From positions 744,001 through 808,000 of the forward strand of contig JASVEC010000017.1 of the NCBI GenBank assembly GCA_030770535.1: a stretch of 64,000 bases of DNA, given 5' to 3'. Shown here one piece after another: positions 1-9,256 of this stretch. The notes beneath the pieces are model-generated. The model was given only the letters and a program-made list of their open reading frames with translations, did not search any database and had not been told where the DNA came from. Each line of letters starts with the position of its first letter. Position 1 is the first letter of the stretch. The position numbers and the translations under genes were made by a program. The stretch comes from Batkoa obscura (taxonomy: Eukaryota > Entomophthoromycota > Entomophthoromycetes > Entomophthorales > Batkoaceae).

Positions 1-562
1 TTAGATCTAAATTATGCATAATTATTTAGTCAATTGATTGTTATAATTTTATATTAAAAAATAATAAATTATTATTAAAATTAACATATTTATATACTTT
101 TTTCAAGCTTCAATATTAACTGATAATTTCGCAAAATGACTCATGCTTAACTAAAGCTTAGTTACTATCAATCAAACTCAATTTTATGTTTCTTGCAACA
201 GTTAACAAATTTATGCTAAAACTTATGTTTGAGGTTTATGATAATGACTATATATATATTTATTTACCAATCATGAAGTCATTTCAAAGTTAACTGATAG
301 CTTATTGTAACTGCTGGTTCAATCCCTTAATGGTTTATTACTTTAATTTTTCCCCCTCCTTTTCTCCGTAATATGGAAATTCAATTTCTATAGCTCTATA
401 ATTTATTAAATTTCTATAGCTTAAACTGCGCTTATAAACTATAATACTTTTTATTAAATAGGGTTAAATTGATATTGAATTTGAATTTAAAAAAAACCTT
501 TTATTTTATTTACTAAAATTTAAATTTCAATATTAATTTTTATTTTAAAATTGCATGCTATA

Positions 563-618
563 GTTTTTTATTTTTATTTTTATTTTCATTTTTATTTCTA
601 TTTTTATTTTTATTTTAA
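563..618. repeat. Simple repeat (TTTTTA)n
   Basis: Imperfect tandem array of TTTTTA/TTTTTC units, visible directly. It ends at the left arm of the adjacent hairpin. No coding potential. Confidence 0.8.
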
Positions 619-680
619 GGCTGTACACTATAGTTCCTTTAACTTTATTTTAAGGCTTATCCTTGTACAGCCTTAAAATA
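611..680. repeat. Perfect 16-bp inverted repeat (hairpin)
   Basis: Arm TATTTTAAGGCTGTAC at 611-626 is exactly complementary to GTACAGCCTTAAAATA at 665-680, with a 38-base spacer. It could form a cruciform, or be a small foldback element or transcript hairpin. There is no gene within 4 kb to link it to. Confidence 0.75.
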
Positions 681-1003
681 AGCTTAATAAATTAAATATA
701 CTGGCTTGAAAGTAATTGGGTTTGAAGTTTAAGTTAGAGCTTTGAAATAGACACCCAAGTATCAAAGTAATCAATAATTAGCAAAAACAAGCTCAATAAT
801 CTAGGTGAGTAGTATTTAGTAATATGAGCTTTCACACGATTGTTTACGACTATTCTTTAATAAATACCCTTTTAAAAATACATAGCTGTTAACGAATGTT
901 TCATGTTTCCTTCTAATTTAATTTAAAAATAGATCAGACATTTTCAATTTTGTATTACTTCAATATAAAAATTAAAAAATTGTTGCAAATGGGTTTAATA
1001 AAT

Positions 1004-1100
1004 GAAGGTGCTTTTTTTTATTTTTACTTTTTCCGTTTTCAAAGCGCTATTTAAGTAGAAAAACTGCTAGTAAAATTCTTAAACAAAAAAATACATCCCC
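1004..1100 (+). mobile_element. Family B MITE copy 1
   Basis: About 97 bases, from a degenerate GAAGGTGCTTT end to ACATCCCC. It shares the family core, a T-run, a near-palindromic AAGCGCTATTT segment and GTAAAATTCTTAAAC. Both flanks carry AAAT (1000-1003 and 1101-1104), consistent with a 4-base target-site duplication. Non-coding. Confidence 0.8.
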
Positions 1101-2261
1101 AAATATAAAATTAAAAATGCCCAATCTATTTTTAAATTAAATTAGAAGGAAACAAAACATTTGAAGCTAAACAACTATACCCTTATTTTTAAAATATTAT
1201 TGCTTTTTTTGCAAATGAGAAATCACTTTTCAATAAATTGATTTCAATTTAAAAATTCTTTTAGATTAACCAAAAAATTTTGATCAACAAATCTAAAAGT
1301 TGAGATTGATTTAATATTAATAATTTGCTAATTTTATATGTTGTTAAATTAATTCAAAATAACTAAAGTAGTAGTATATTTATTATAAATTTTCAAAGAT
1401 AAGGTCCATATAATAATTCGAGAAGAGATAAGCGACATGAGTAATGTCCAACATACAATAATTTATATTTAAATTATTAAATTTTACGTATAACTTGTTA
1501 AATAATTTAAAACATGAGGATGTTTTTTTTGGTTTCATTACTTTTTCCATTTTTTAAGCGCTATTTGAGCGAAAAGATTGTTAGTAAAATTCTTAAACAA
1601 AAAAATACATCTCTATATAACTTGAATTAAGTAAAAAGTCATATTTGGATAAATAAACATAAGTAGGTACCTTTATATCTTAATGAAAAGTAATACTTTG
1701 ATTTAAGATAGCGTTTTTGTTAATAAATAAATCCTCAGCTATTAAATATTAAGTTATTTTACTTATAAAATAACTTAATTGATTAAACATAAAATTAACA
1801 ACAAAGGTAAGTTTTTAATTAAACATAAATACCTTATTTAAATATAGATAAAAGTATTTATTAATTGATTTCATTTAATTTAAAATAGCTTTCATTAATT
1901 AATAACAATATTATTTTTTATTTATTCATTTAAACATTCAATAAACAAATAAATAAAATAGCTTTATTAATGCTTAAAATTAATAAAATTAAAAATAAAT
2001 TAAAATTAATCTTATATTATAAATTATTGTTGTTATTGGAATTAATACTGTTAACTTTATAAGTCTTATTATTATATATGATATAAAATTCAATAAAAAA
2101 TGAAAATCAATAAGGTTTTTAATTTTTTTCACTCTACTCAATTCACTTAACAATTTAATAATTAATTTAGACTTTATTATTTTATGAATTAAATTTTATT
2201 ATTTTTTTATATTATGTACTTTTTATTTTGATTGTAATTTTTATTTTAAATTTTTTATTAA
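1101..2261. other. Repeat-rich AT stretch between family B copies
   Basis: Apart from the MITE copy at 1516-1614 there is only AT-rich sequence with many stops in every frame. I found no gene, RNA or promoter that I can support. Confidence 0.55.
1516..1614 (+). mobile_element. Family B MITE copy 2
   Basis: About 99 bases, GAGGATG at the left and ACATCTCT at the right. The core AAGCGCTATTTGAGCG is followed by GTTAGTAAAATTCTTAAAC. Flanks are ACAT and ATAT, a one-mismatch version of the 4-base duplication seen at other copies. Confidence 0.8.
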
Positions 2262-2341
2262 TAATTGTTTTTTTTATTTTTTAAGTGCTATTTGAGTGCA
2301 AAAGCTATTAGTAAAATTCTTAAAGAAAAAAACACACCCTC
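2262..2341 (+). mobile_element. Family B MITE fragment
   Basis: The right three-quarters of a family B element. Recognisable parts are AAGTGCTATTTGAGTG, then TATTAGTAAAATTCTTAAA, then a degraded CACACCCT end. The left terminus is not recognisable. Confidence 0.65.
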
Positions 2342-2429
2342 ATTTTTTCATTTTAATTGATACTAAAAAATGCGCCATTTTATACCTGCTTTTTACTTCA
2401 ATATTTTAAACTATAAATATAATTATAAA

Positions 2430-2484
2430 GTTAGTCCTTGGTAGTTAGAGTTAAAAAACACTTTTTGCTTAATTAACTGGCTGT
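2430..2484 (+). repeat. Family A element, left remnant of an older copy
   Basis: This matches the first 50 or so bases of the family A end with drift (TTGGTAG, TAGAGTTAAAAA, TTAATTAACTGG). It is cut at 2484 by a younger family A copy. Its continuation appears inverted at 3295-3661 (see findings). Non-coding fossil. Confidence 0.6.
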
Positions 2485-2952
2485 TGTGAAAGTTGGTACT
2501 CAGTGGTAGGAGTTAAAAACAGTTCTTGGTTGATTAACTTGCCTTGAGTCGAACGGTCTTAGTTTATGTAACTAAGATAGACTTAAATTAATAGGGATAC
2601 TATGTAATAAGCTACGGACTATGTAAAACAAATAGAACAGAAGATACTATTGTAAAATCTATATAAGATGTTGTCAGAAAGACTTAGTGACTTTATTAAT
2701 GATACGATATCAGGGAGTAATTTAATTAAAAAAGCTTCGAGTTAGTATGTAAAAGAATCTCTCTTATACTCCAACTGGGTGGCTATATATAAGGAACATT
2801 ATAACAGTTGTTCCTTATTATAGTTGCCAAGTATGGACATTAAGTTCTTCGTGATCAGGTGGTAGCAATTCTCACAGCAAATCTATATAAGGAACTCTGA
2901 ATTGATTCTCATATTATAATCAACCCTAGAGCTAATGAAGCGATATTTCACA
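2485..2952 (+). mobile_element. Family A element copy A1 (LTR-like, non-coding)
   Basis: 468 bases beginning TGTGAAAG and ending TTTCACA. The TG...CA ends, the length and the 4-base target duplications seen for this family fit a solo LTR, though a non-autonomous DNA element is not excluded. It forms a long inverted repeat with copy A2 at 3662-4123. No coding capacity. It looks fairly recent, judging by close similarity to the other copies. Confidence 0.75.
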
Positions 2953-2988
2953 GCACTATTTAAATGGAAAAATCATTAGTAAAATTAT
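2953..2988 (+). mobile_element. Family B MITE core fragment
   Basis: A short piece, GCACTATTTAAATGG followed by ATTAGTAAAATT, abuts the right end of family A copy A1. It is clearly the family B core without either terminus. Confidence 0.5.
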
Positions 2989-3294
2989 TGATTAAAAGTT
3001 AAAAATTGTCTATTATTAGTATTAAACAATAAACATTGTAAATTTTATAAAAAAAATAAAGTTTAAGATATGATAGTTGTAAATAATTTTTTTTTAAAAC
3101 TTCTAGCACCTTTTTTCATTAAATAAAATATAATGGCCTTATATAGAATAAAGTATTAAGACTAGAAGTAAATACATAATAAACATTTTATTTTTTGCTA
3201 TAAATGTTCAATTATATATTATTTATTAGTTATTATAAAATATCGTTTTATCAGCTTTATAGTTAATTACAATTTATATGGCATAATCATTTCA

Positions 3295-3661
3295 AAGTTT
3301 TTATTTTAATTCTCTATAAGAATTTCTACCACTTAATTGCAAAAAACATTATCTCCTGATTTTAATATTTATATTTGGCAATTATAATAATAAGTTATAA
3401 CTGTTATCATGCTCCATATACACGGCTATATAATTAAACTATAAAATGGAGTTTCTGATATAATAACTCATAGCTTTTTAATTAAATTGCTTTTTGATAC
3501 TACACCTTTAATAAAGCTATTAAGCCTTATAGTATTTTATATAGGTTTTATAGTATTATCATCTATTTTATCTGTTTTATGTAGTGCATAGTTTATTGTA
3601 TGCTATTTTTATTAATCTAAACTTATCCTAGTTACATAAACTAAGGCTTTTCGAATTACAG
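3295..3661 (-). repeat. Family A element, older diverged copy (inverted)
   Basis: Reads as a diverged minus-strand family A copy. Landmarks shared with A2 include a segment like TTTTTAATTGGATTAC, an AATAAAGYYAYTAAG-type segment, and GTTACATAAACTAAGG. It is interrupted at 3661 by A2. Non-coding fossil, older than A1 and A2. Confidence 0.6.
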
Positions 3662-4123
3662 TGTGAAATATTGGTTTATTAGCTCTTGGATTGATTATAA
3701 CACAACAATCACTTAAGTTGTTGTGTTCTCAAGTTCAAACACAATCAACTCAGAGTCATTTATTTTGATTTGTTGCGAGAATTTCTAACTTCATATTGCA
3801 AAGAATATTATCTCCTTTTAATATCCATACTTATTGGAGTATAAAAGAGATTCTTCAACATGATAACTTGAGACTTTTTTAATTGGATTACTGTCTGATA
3901 ACGTATCATTAATAAAGTCACTAAGTCTTTCTGACAACATCTTATATAGATTTTACAATAGTATCTTCCATTGTATTTGTTTTACATAATTCGTAGCTTA
4001 TTACGTACTATTTCTATTAATTTAAGTCTACCTTAGTTACATAAACTAAGACCGTTCGACTCAAGGCAAGTTAATCAACCAAGAACTGTTTTTAACTCCT
4101 ACCACTGAGTACCAACTTTCACA
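3662..4123 (-). mobile_element. Family A element copy A2 (LTR-like, non-coding)
   Basis: 462 bases with the same termini as A1 but in the opposite orientation, so 2485-4123 is a large inverted-repeat structure with a central spacer. Opposite orientation means A1 and A2 are not the two LTRs of one element. No coding capacity. Confidence 0.75.
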
Positions 4124-4419
4124 GCAGTCAATGATAAATATTTCTCAATAAGGTTTTATGGAAATATCCATTTATTTACATGTTACAGCTTTAATTAATA
4201 TTAATATATAGGCTACATTAGTAAAAGCCTTGCTAATCCGGGAATTTGTATTAAATTTAATAGGAGTTCTACTAACTTACAATATAAATTACAATAAAAT
4301 AATTTAAGACTGTGTTGGGTACTTTTGGTTTTTAATAAAGAATTTATTTTTATAGAACTTTAAACAAAGTTTAATATAAAATTTAAAATTAAAAAAATGA
4401 AATTAATTTGGACATCCCC
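4124..4419 (+). mobile_element. Family C DNA transposon, right end only (copy C2)
   Basis: This stretch aligns by eye along its length with the right end of the complete family C element at about 61805-62108. Shared landmarks are AATAAATATTT-like sequence, GGCTAYATTAGTAAAA, TTTGCTAATCC, TTTAATAAAGAATTTATTT, and the terminus ATTTGGACATCCCC. Family A copy A2 lies directly on its inner side, so the internal and left parts are missing or displaced. Confidence 0.7.
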
Positions 4420-4611
4420 ATATTATAAATAAAAAAATAAAAAAAAGTTACAAAAAATAAGAAAATTATTATACATTTTTAATTTTTAATTTTATCATAA
4501 CTTAAAAAAAACATTATAAAATAATAAACTATGTTAAAAACATAAAACTTTAAATTTTTTATTGTATTATAAAAAATAAACAAGATTTAATTATCTGTAA
4601 TTTATATATAT

Positions 4612-4707
4612 GGGGATGTATTTTTTTTAAATTTTGCTAATAGCCTTTCCACTTAAATATTGCTTAAAAAATGGAAAAAGTGATGAAACTAAAAAAAAAA
4701 CACCCCC
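4612..4707 (-). mobile_element. Family B MITE copy 3
   Basis: 96 bases from GGGGATGTATTTTTT to AAACACCCCC. This copy has the cleanest terminal inverted repeats and a perfect ATAT duplication on both sides (4608-4611 and 4708-4711). It lies 0.9 kb upstream of the first aminopeptidase gene. Non-coding. Confidence 0.85.
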
Positions 4708-4711
4708 ATAT

Positions 4712-5555
4712 ATTTTACAACTTCAAACTTTAAAATTACAAACTAAATTTTTGATTTGATTTATCAAGATTTTAAATTTGCCCATGCACTATTTTCCGAA
4801 AATATTGGCAAATACGTTGAAATTTGAGACATATATTTGTTAGAGACAAATATTATATAATAAAATAGAAGAAATACCATTTGTATAAACACATTATAAA
4901 GTTCTAAGTATAAGAAAATAAAAAAATAATCAAGTACTATTATTTTGTAAAATCTAAATAAGTAACATTTTTAATTTGTTATTTTTTTATCTTAAATTTC
5001 TTTTAAATTTCTTTATCAATAAAGTAATCGATTATCACTTGATTTTATAATGATATTTCAGCTGAATTTATAACTAAACTACCCTTTAAATAAATGAATA
5101 TAATGAGTGGTCATATTTTATGTTTTAAATATAATTTAAATTTATATTGTTTTTTTGCAACAACAAATAGCTATAGTAAAATTGATTTCAAACATCAAAC
5201 CTTAGTTTTATCAAACAAATAAACTTCCTAACAACAATAAACTACCATTGCCTTTATAAATGCCTAAGCCATAATTTATTGTGGAATGTAAGAAATAAAA
5301 AGTAACTTTATACTTAACATACAATAATCAGAACAAAAGATACATCACATTACATTAGTACAATTTTTTTCATAGTATAATGATATAAAAAGAGCGGGTT
5401 ATTAGAAAACTAATAATATAATTAGACTACTAATTCTAAGTAGATAATACACTATAATAATACAGATAAAATCACATGTAAATATAAATCCTAGTCACTA
5501 CTATTGCTGTTTAACTTGCATCATCATAATAGCGAATTTGAGCTAATGGAAGCAC
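4712..5555. other. Intergenic stretch upstream of aminopeptidase 1
   Basis: AT-rich with no supported gene. The last 60 bases contain the TATA element listed next. The rest is presumably promoter and transposon-derived DNA. Confidence 0.5.
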
Positions 5556-5563
5556 TATATAAA
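5556..5563 (+). promoter_or_regulatory. TATA box of aminopeptidase 1
   Basis: TATATAAA lies 46 bases before the ATG at 5609 and is followed by purine-rich leader. Its position inside an otherwise open upstream frame argues that the true start is 5609 and not an earlier codon. Confidence 0.6.
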
Positions 5564-5608
5564 AGACTTTATATAACAATAAAAATAATTAAAAGTAAAA
5601 TAAATAAA

Positions 5609-6700
5609 ATGAAATTGATTCAATTTGTATTAGCTTCCCTATTTACCTTTACCTTAGCTGAAACTGCTGCCAACAATGGAGGTAAAAGATTGATTCAATT
5701 GAGTGAAAATGAGCCTGCTTTATTAATGACAGATGAAGAAGTATTAACCAAACTCATCCAAAAAAAGAAACATTTCATGGATATCACTGACTTGAAAGAT
5801 TCCAGAGCTAGTCCATGGACCCCAATTAACAAAGCTTTACCTACCACTTTTAAATATCAAACCTTTATAAAGCCTCTTTATAACAATATCAATATCGATA
5901 GAATGAAATCCTTTTTAACCTCCTATTCCAACTTTAATAACAGGTATTACAGAGTACAATCCGGTGCTGATGCCTCCAATTGGTTATTAAGTCAAATTAA
6001 AGAGTCTATTACTTCTACTAGTTATACTGGTCCAATTACTGTTGAAAACTTTAGTCACTCTTTTCTTCAAAAATCTATTATTGTACGTATCACTGGTAGT
6101 GACGCCACCTTAAAGGGTGAAATTGTAGTTGTTGGTGCTCATCTTGATTCCATTAATCAATCAAATCCAAATAGTGGTAGGGCCCCTGGTGCTGATGACG
6201 ATGGTTCTGGCACCACTCTTAACGTGGAATCTTTAAGAGTGTTGTTAGCTGCTAACTTCCGACCAAAACGTACAGTAGAATTTCACTTCTATGCTGGTGA
6301 AGAAGGAGGTTTATTAGGCTCTCAAGCGATAGCTCAATCTTATTCTAGCCAAAGGAAGAACGTAATCGCCATGACTCAGTTTGATATGGTGGGCTATCTC
6401 TCTGCACAAAAACAAATTGCATTTGTAACAGATTATACCAATGCTGAATTAACCAATCTTTTAAGAAAAGCAGTGACTGAATATTGCTCCTATACCTCTA
6501 CCAATACACAATGTGGTTATGCATGTTCTGATCATGCTTCTTGGAGTAAGTATGGGTTCAAGTCTGCCTTCCCATTCGAGGATGAAGAAAGTCCATATAT
6601 TCATACCACTCAAGATACCTTAGCTACTGTTAATTTTAACCACATTAAGGAGTTTGTTAAGCTTGCTATCGCATTTTTGGTTGAAGTAGCTGAAAAATAA
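5609..6700 (+). CDS. Secreted M28 leucine aminopeptidase (first paralogue)
   Basis: Intronless, 363 residues. The start at 5609 gives a classic secretion signal (MKLIQFVLASLFTFTLA), and a TATA box lies just upstream. An open extension back to 5504 begins with TTG and would bury the signal peptide, so I reject it. A propeptide of about 80 residues follows, then the M28 zinc-peptidase fold. Motifs in order are VVVGAHLDS, APGADDDGSGT, HFYAGEEGGLLGS, MTQFDMVGY and CSDHASW. These supply the His, Asp, Glu, Asp and His of the two-zinc site plus the catalytic Glu pair, as in fungal LAP1 and Vibrio aminopeptidase. It releases N-terminal, mostly hydrophobic residues from extracellular peptides. A diverged paralogue lies on the opposite strand beyond EFL, and a subtilisin follows, suggesting a protein-digestion cluster. 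Family call is firm; substrate range is inferred. Confidence 0.93.
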   Translation: MKLIQFVLASLFTFTLAETAANNGGKRLIQLSENEPALLMTDEEVLTKLIQKKKHFMDITDLKDSRASPWTPINKALPTTFKYQTFIKPLYNNINIDRMKSFLTSYSNFNNRYYRVQSGADASNWLLSQIKESITSTSYTGPITVENFSHSFLQKSIIVRITGSDATLKGEIVVVGAHLDSINQSNPNSGRAPGADDDGSGTTLNVESLRVLLAANFRPKRTVEFHFYAGEEGGLLGSQAIAQSYSSQRKNVIAMTQFDMVGYLSAQKQIAFVTDYTNAELTNLLRKAVTEYCSYTSTNTQCGYACSDHASWSKYGFKSAFPFEDEESPYIHTTQDTLATVNFNHIKEFVKLAIAFLVEVAEK

Positions 6701-7731
6701 AAATTGTGAATAGTTAACATTTATGTTGTTTTTTTATAACTTTAATTATGATGATAGATGTCATAAGAACTATTTATAAATGCTTTTACTCTGCTAAAAT
6801 TATTAAGGAAACTTTTTTAAAAACATCCATCAAAAAGCACCCTTCTATTATAAAACTTTCAAGCATTTAATAATATAAATCATTGATATAAATAACTGTT
6901 AAAACAATAATAAAGTTAATCTTTATGTTAGAGTATTTGTCGATAATTTCTAAATTTAAATTAATTTGACTTACAGTCATATTGTGACAACAACATATTT
7001 TAGTCATCTTTGTATATTATATTAAATAGCATTCACATATTCAGAGATTTTAATACTAATAGCAAAAAGCTGAGGGCTTATTTCTTAAGGTACACGTTGA
7101 TAAGATTAAAGACAATTAAACAGTCACTCATATTTAAATGTTCTATTTGGAAATCATATCTCATATTATTAAATTCTATAACTTAAGATAGATAGCAACT
7201 AATAATTATTCAAACGATATCAACTTTAATCTAAAGTACTATGCTTTATAATATCTATAAAAATATATCAATAGAATAAAATGCGATTGATTATTTTGAT
7301 TTTTTTAAAATTTAAAATTTAGATCATCTTGATTGATTTGACAGAAAAATACTGACTCCATTTATTATTGTAATAAATTGAAGAACAGTAATTTAAGCAA
7401 AAAAAAATAGAGTTTTGGGGAAATTAAGCAATCTTTTAATCCAATCACTTTGAGACAAATGAAATAACTAAGTTTTATTCCTTGTAATGAGAAAACCACA
7501 GTAAGCTGAGTAAAGCTATTCTGGATTTAATTGGCTAGATCATATAATCTTTGTGCCAATCCTTCATTTTTGTCACACTACGCTTTGCACAGCAGTCAAC
7601 TAACTAAAAACCATCATCTTATTTTAATTTCCCATAACATTTTAGGATCAAAAGCAATCCTTAAAATAACTATAAATTCCCCTTGATTTATCTTCTATTC
7701 TTGTCTTTTACTTGTAAGAGTATTATATAAA
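6701..7731. other. Intergenic region between aminopeptidase 1 and EFL
   Basis: About 1 kb with no supported gene. The final 200 bases before EFL are pyrimidine-rich (for example TCTTCTATTCTTGTC), as expected for the promoter and leader of a highly expressed gene. Confidence 0.5.
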
Positions 7732-9129
7732 ATGTCTGCTACTGACGGTAAACAACATTTATCCATTGTTATCTGTGGTCACGTCGATTCCGGTAAGTCT
7801 ACCACTACCGGTCGTCTTCTTTTCGAATTAGGTGGTATTCCAGAGCGTGAAATGGAAAAATTAAAGCAAGAAGCTGAACGTCTCGGTAAATCTTCCTTCG
7901 CTTTCGCTTTCTTCATGGATCGTCAAAAGGAAGAACGTGAACGTGGTGTCACCATTTCCTGCACTACCAAAGAGTTTTTCACTGATAACTGGCATTATAC
8001 CATTATCGATGCTCCAGGCCATCGTGATTTCATCAAAAACATGATTTCTGGTGCCGCTCAAGCTGATGTTGCTCTTCTTATGGTTCCAGCTGATGGTAAT
8101 TTCACCACTGCTATCCAAAAGGGTGACCACAAAGCCGGAGATATCCAAGGTCAAACTAGACAACATGCCCGTTTACTCAATCTTCTCGGTGTTAAACAAC
8201 TTATTATTGGTATTAACAAGATGGATTCAGATACCGCTGGATACAAAGAAGACCGTTACACTGAAATTCGTGATGAAATGGCCTCTATGTTAATCAAGGT
8301 CGGATGGAAGAAGGAATTCATTGAGAAATCCGTCCCAATCCTTCCAATCTCTGGTTGGATGGGTGACAATCTTCTCAAGAAATCCGAAAAGATGACTTGG
8401 TGGAAGGGTGTTGATGTTTCTACCTCCTCTGGTAAATCTCTCCACATCGACACTTTACTTGATGCTCTTAACACCATGGTTGAGCTCCCATCCCGTAACA
8501 CCGATGCCCCAATGCGTCTCCCAGTTTCTGGTATCTACAAGATTAAAGGTGTAGGTGATGTCGTCACTGGTCGTGTTGAACAAGGTCTCCTTGTTCCTAA
8601 CTCCGAAGTAGTCTTCCTCCCAACCCACACTGCTTCCAACCAATGTACCGGTAAAGTTTTCACCATTGAAATGCATCACAAACGTGCTGAACAAGCTCAA
8701 ACTGGTGATAACATTGGTATGAACGTCAAAGGTCTTGACAAAAACAACATGCCTCGTTCAGGTGATGTTATGATTCTCAAATCCGATAACTCCCTCCGCC
8801 CAGTCAAGAATTTCACTGCTCAAATCCAAACTCTTGATATTCCCGGAGAAGTTAAGCCAGGATACTCCCCAATTGGTTTCGTCCGTTGTGGTCGTTCCGC
8901 CTGTAAAATTATCGCTCTCAAATGGAAGATCGGTAAAGAAACTGGTCGTAAGAAGCTCGAAGACCCTCACTCCCTCAAAGCCAACGAAGCTGCTGAAGTT
9001 GTTTTCGAACCAATTCAACCTCTTGTTGTAGATACCTTCAAGAACTGTGAAGGTCTTTCTCGTATTGCCTTCCTTGATGGTAACACCGCTGTCATGTTGG
9101 GTAAGGTCGTTGCTGTTGAATACAAATAA
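7732..9129 (+). CDS. EFL: EF-1alpha-like translation GTPase (EFL)
   Basis: Intronless, 465 residues. It carries the GTPase motifs GHVDSGKST (G1), DAPGH (G3) and NKMD (G4), so it belongs to the factor that brings aminoacyl-tRNA to the ribosome. The details are those of EFL rather than EF-1alpha: GRLLFELGGIPEREMEKL after G1, DRQKEERERGVTI in place of DKLKAERERGITI, and the insert KGDHKAGDIQGQTRQHARL where EF-1alpha has a shorter SKDGQTREHALL. Three beta-barrel-type domains follow to a VAVEYK end. EFL is known to replace EF-1alpha patchily across eukaryotes, including some chytrid and entomophthoroid fungi. Codons end mostly in C or T, and the gene is visibly more GC-rich than its surroundings, typical of very high expression. 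Long open frames on both strands inside it are shadows of that composition. Only 127 bases separate its stop from the convergent second aminopeptidase. Confidence 0.95.
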   Translation: MSATDGKQHLSIVICGHVDSGKSTTTGRLLFELGGIPEREMEKLKQEAERLGKSSFAFAFFMDRQKEERERGVTISCTTKEFFTDNWHYTIIDAPGHRDFIKNMISGAAQADVALLMVPADGNFTTAIQKGDHKAGDIQGQTRQHARLLNLLGVKQLIIGINKMDSDTAGYKEDRYTEIRDEMASMLIKVGWKKEFIEKSVPILPISGWMGDNLLKKSEKMTWWKGVDVSTSSGKSLHIDTLLDALNTMVELPSRNTDAPMRLPVSGIYKIKGVGDVVTGRVEQGLLVPNSEVVFLPTHTASNQCTGKVFTIEMHHKRAEQAQTGDNIGMNVKGLDKNNMPRSGDVMILKSDNSLRPVKNFTAQIQTLDIPGEVKPGYSPIGFVRCGRSACKIIALKWKIGKETGRKKLEDPHSLKANEAAEVVFEPIQPLVVDTFKNCEGLSRIAFLDGNTAVMLGKVVAVEYK

Positions 9130-9256
9130 GCTAACCAACTTTGTCTGAAACTGTAACATGTAAGGAATACTAACACCTTCTCATAACGTTTCTTTATATA
9201 AAAAAATAAATAAATAAATTGCTTCAAGATTTAAATAAAGTTTTGATATTGTTTAT

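Larger units (their letters stand above)
1..1003. other. AT-rich intergenic stretch
   Basis: I see no open reading frame of convincing length or family resemblance here. The stretch is strongly AT-rich with short A and T runs. It contains a T-rich simple repeat and one perfect hairpin, both listed separately. It is probably intergenic DNA or old, unrecognisable repeat sequence. Confidence 0.6.

Noticed and set aside
2485-4123. A1 and A2 as the two LTRs of one retroelement
   Set aside because: They are in opposite orientation and the 0.7 kb between them has no coding sequence, so they are separate insertions or an inversion product.
5504-5608. N-terminal extension of aminopeptidase 1
   Set aside because: It begins with TTG, contains a TATA box, and would push the signal peptide into the interior of the protein.
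7861-9227. Several open frames of 60-130 codons on both strands inside and beside EFL
   Set aside because: They are shadows of the strongly biased codon use of EFL; none has a start context, signal or family motif, and all overlap the real gene.
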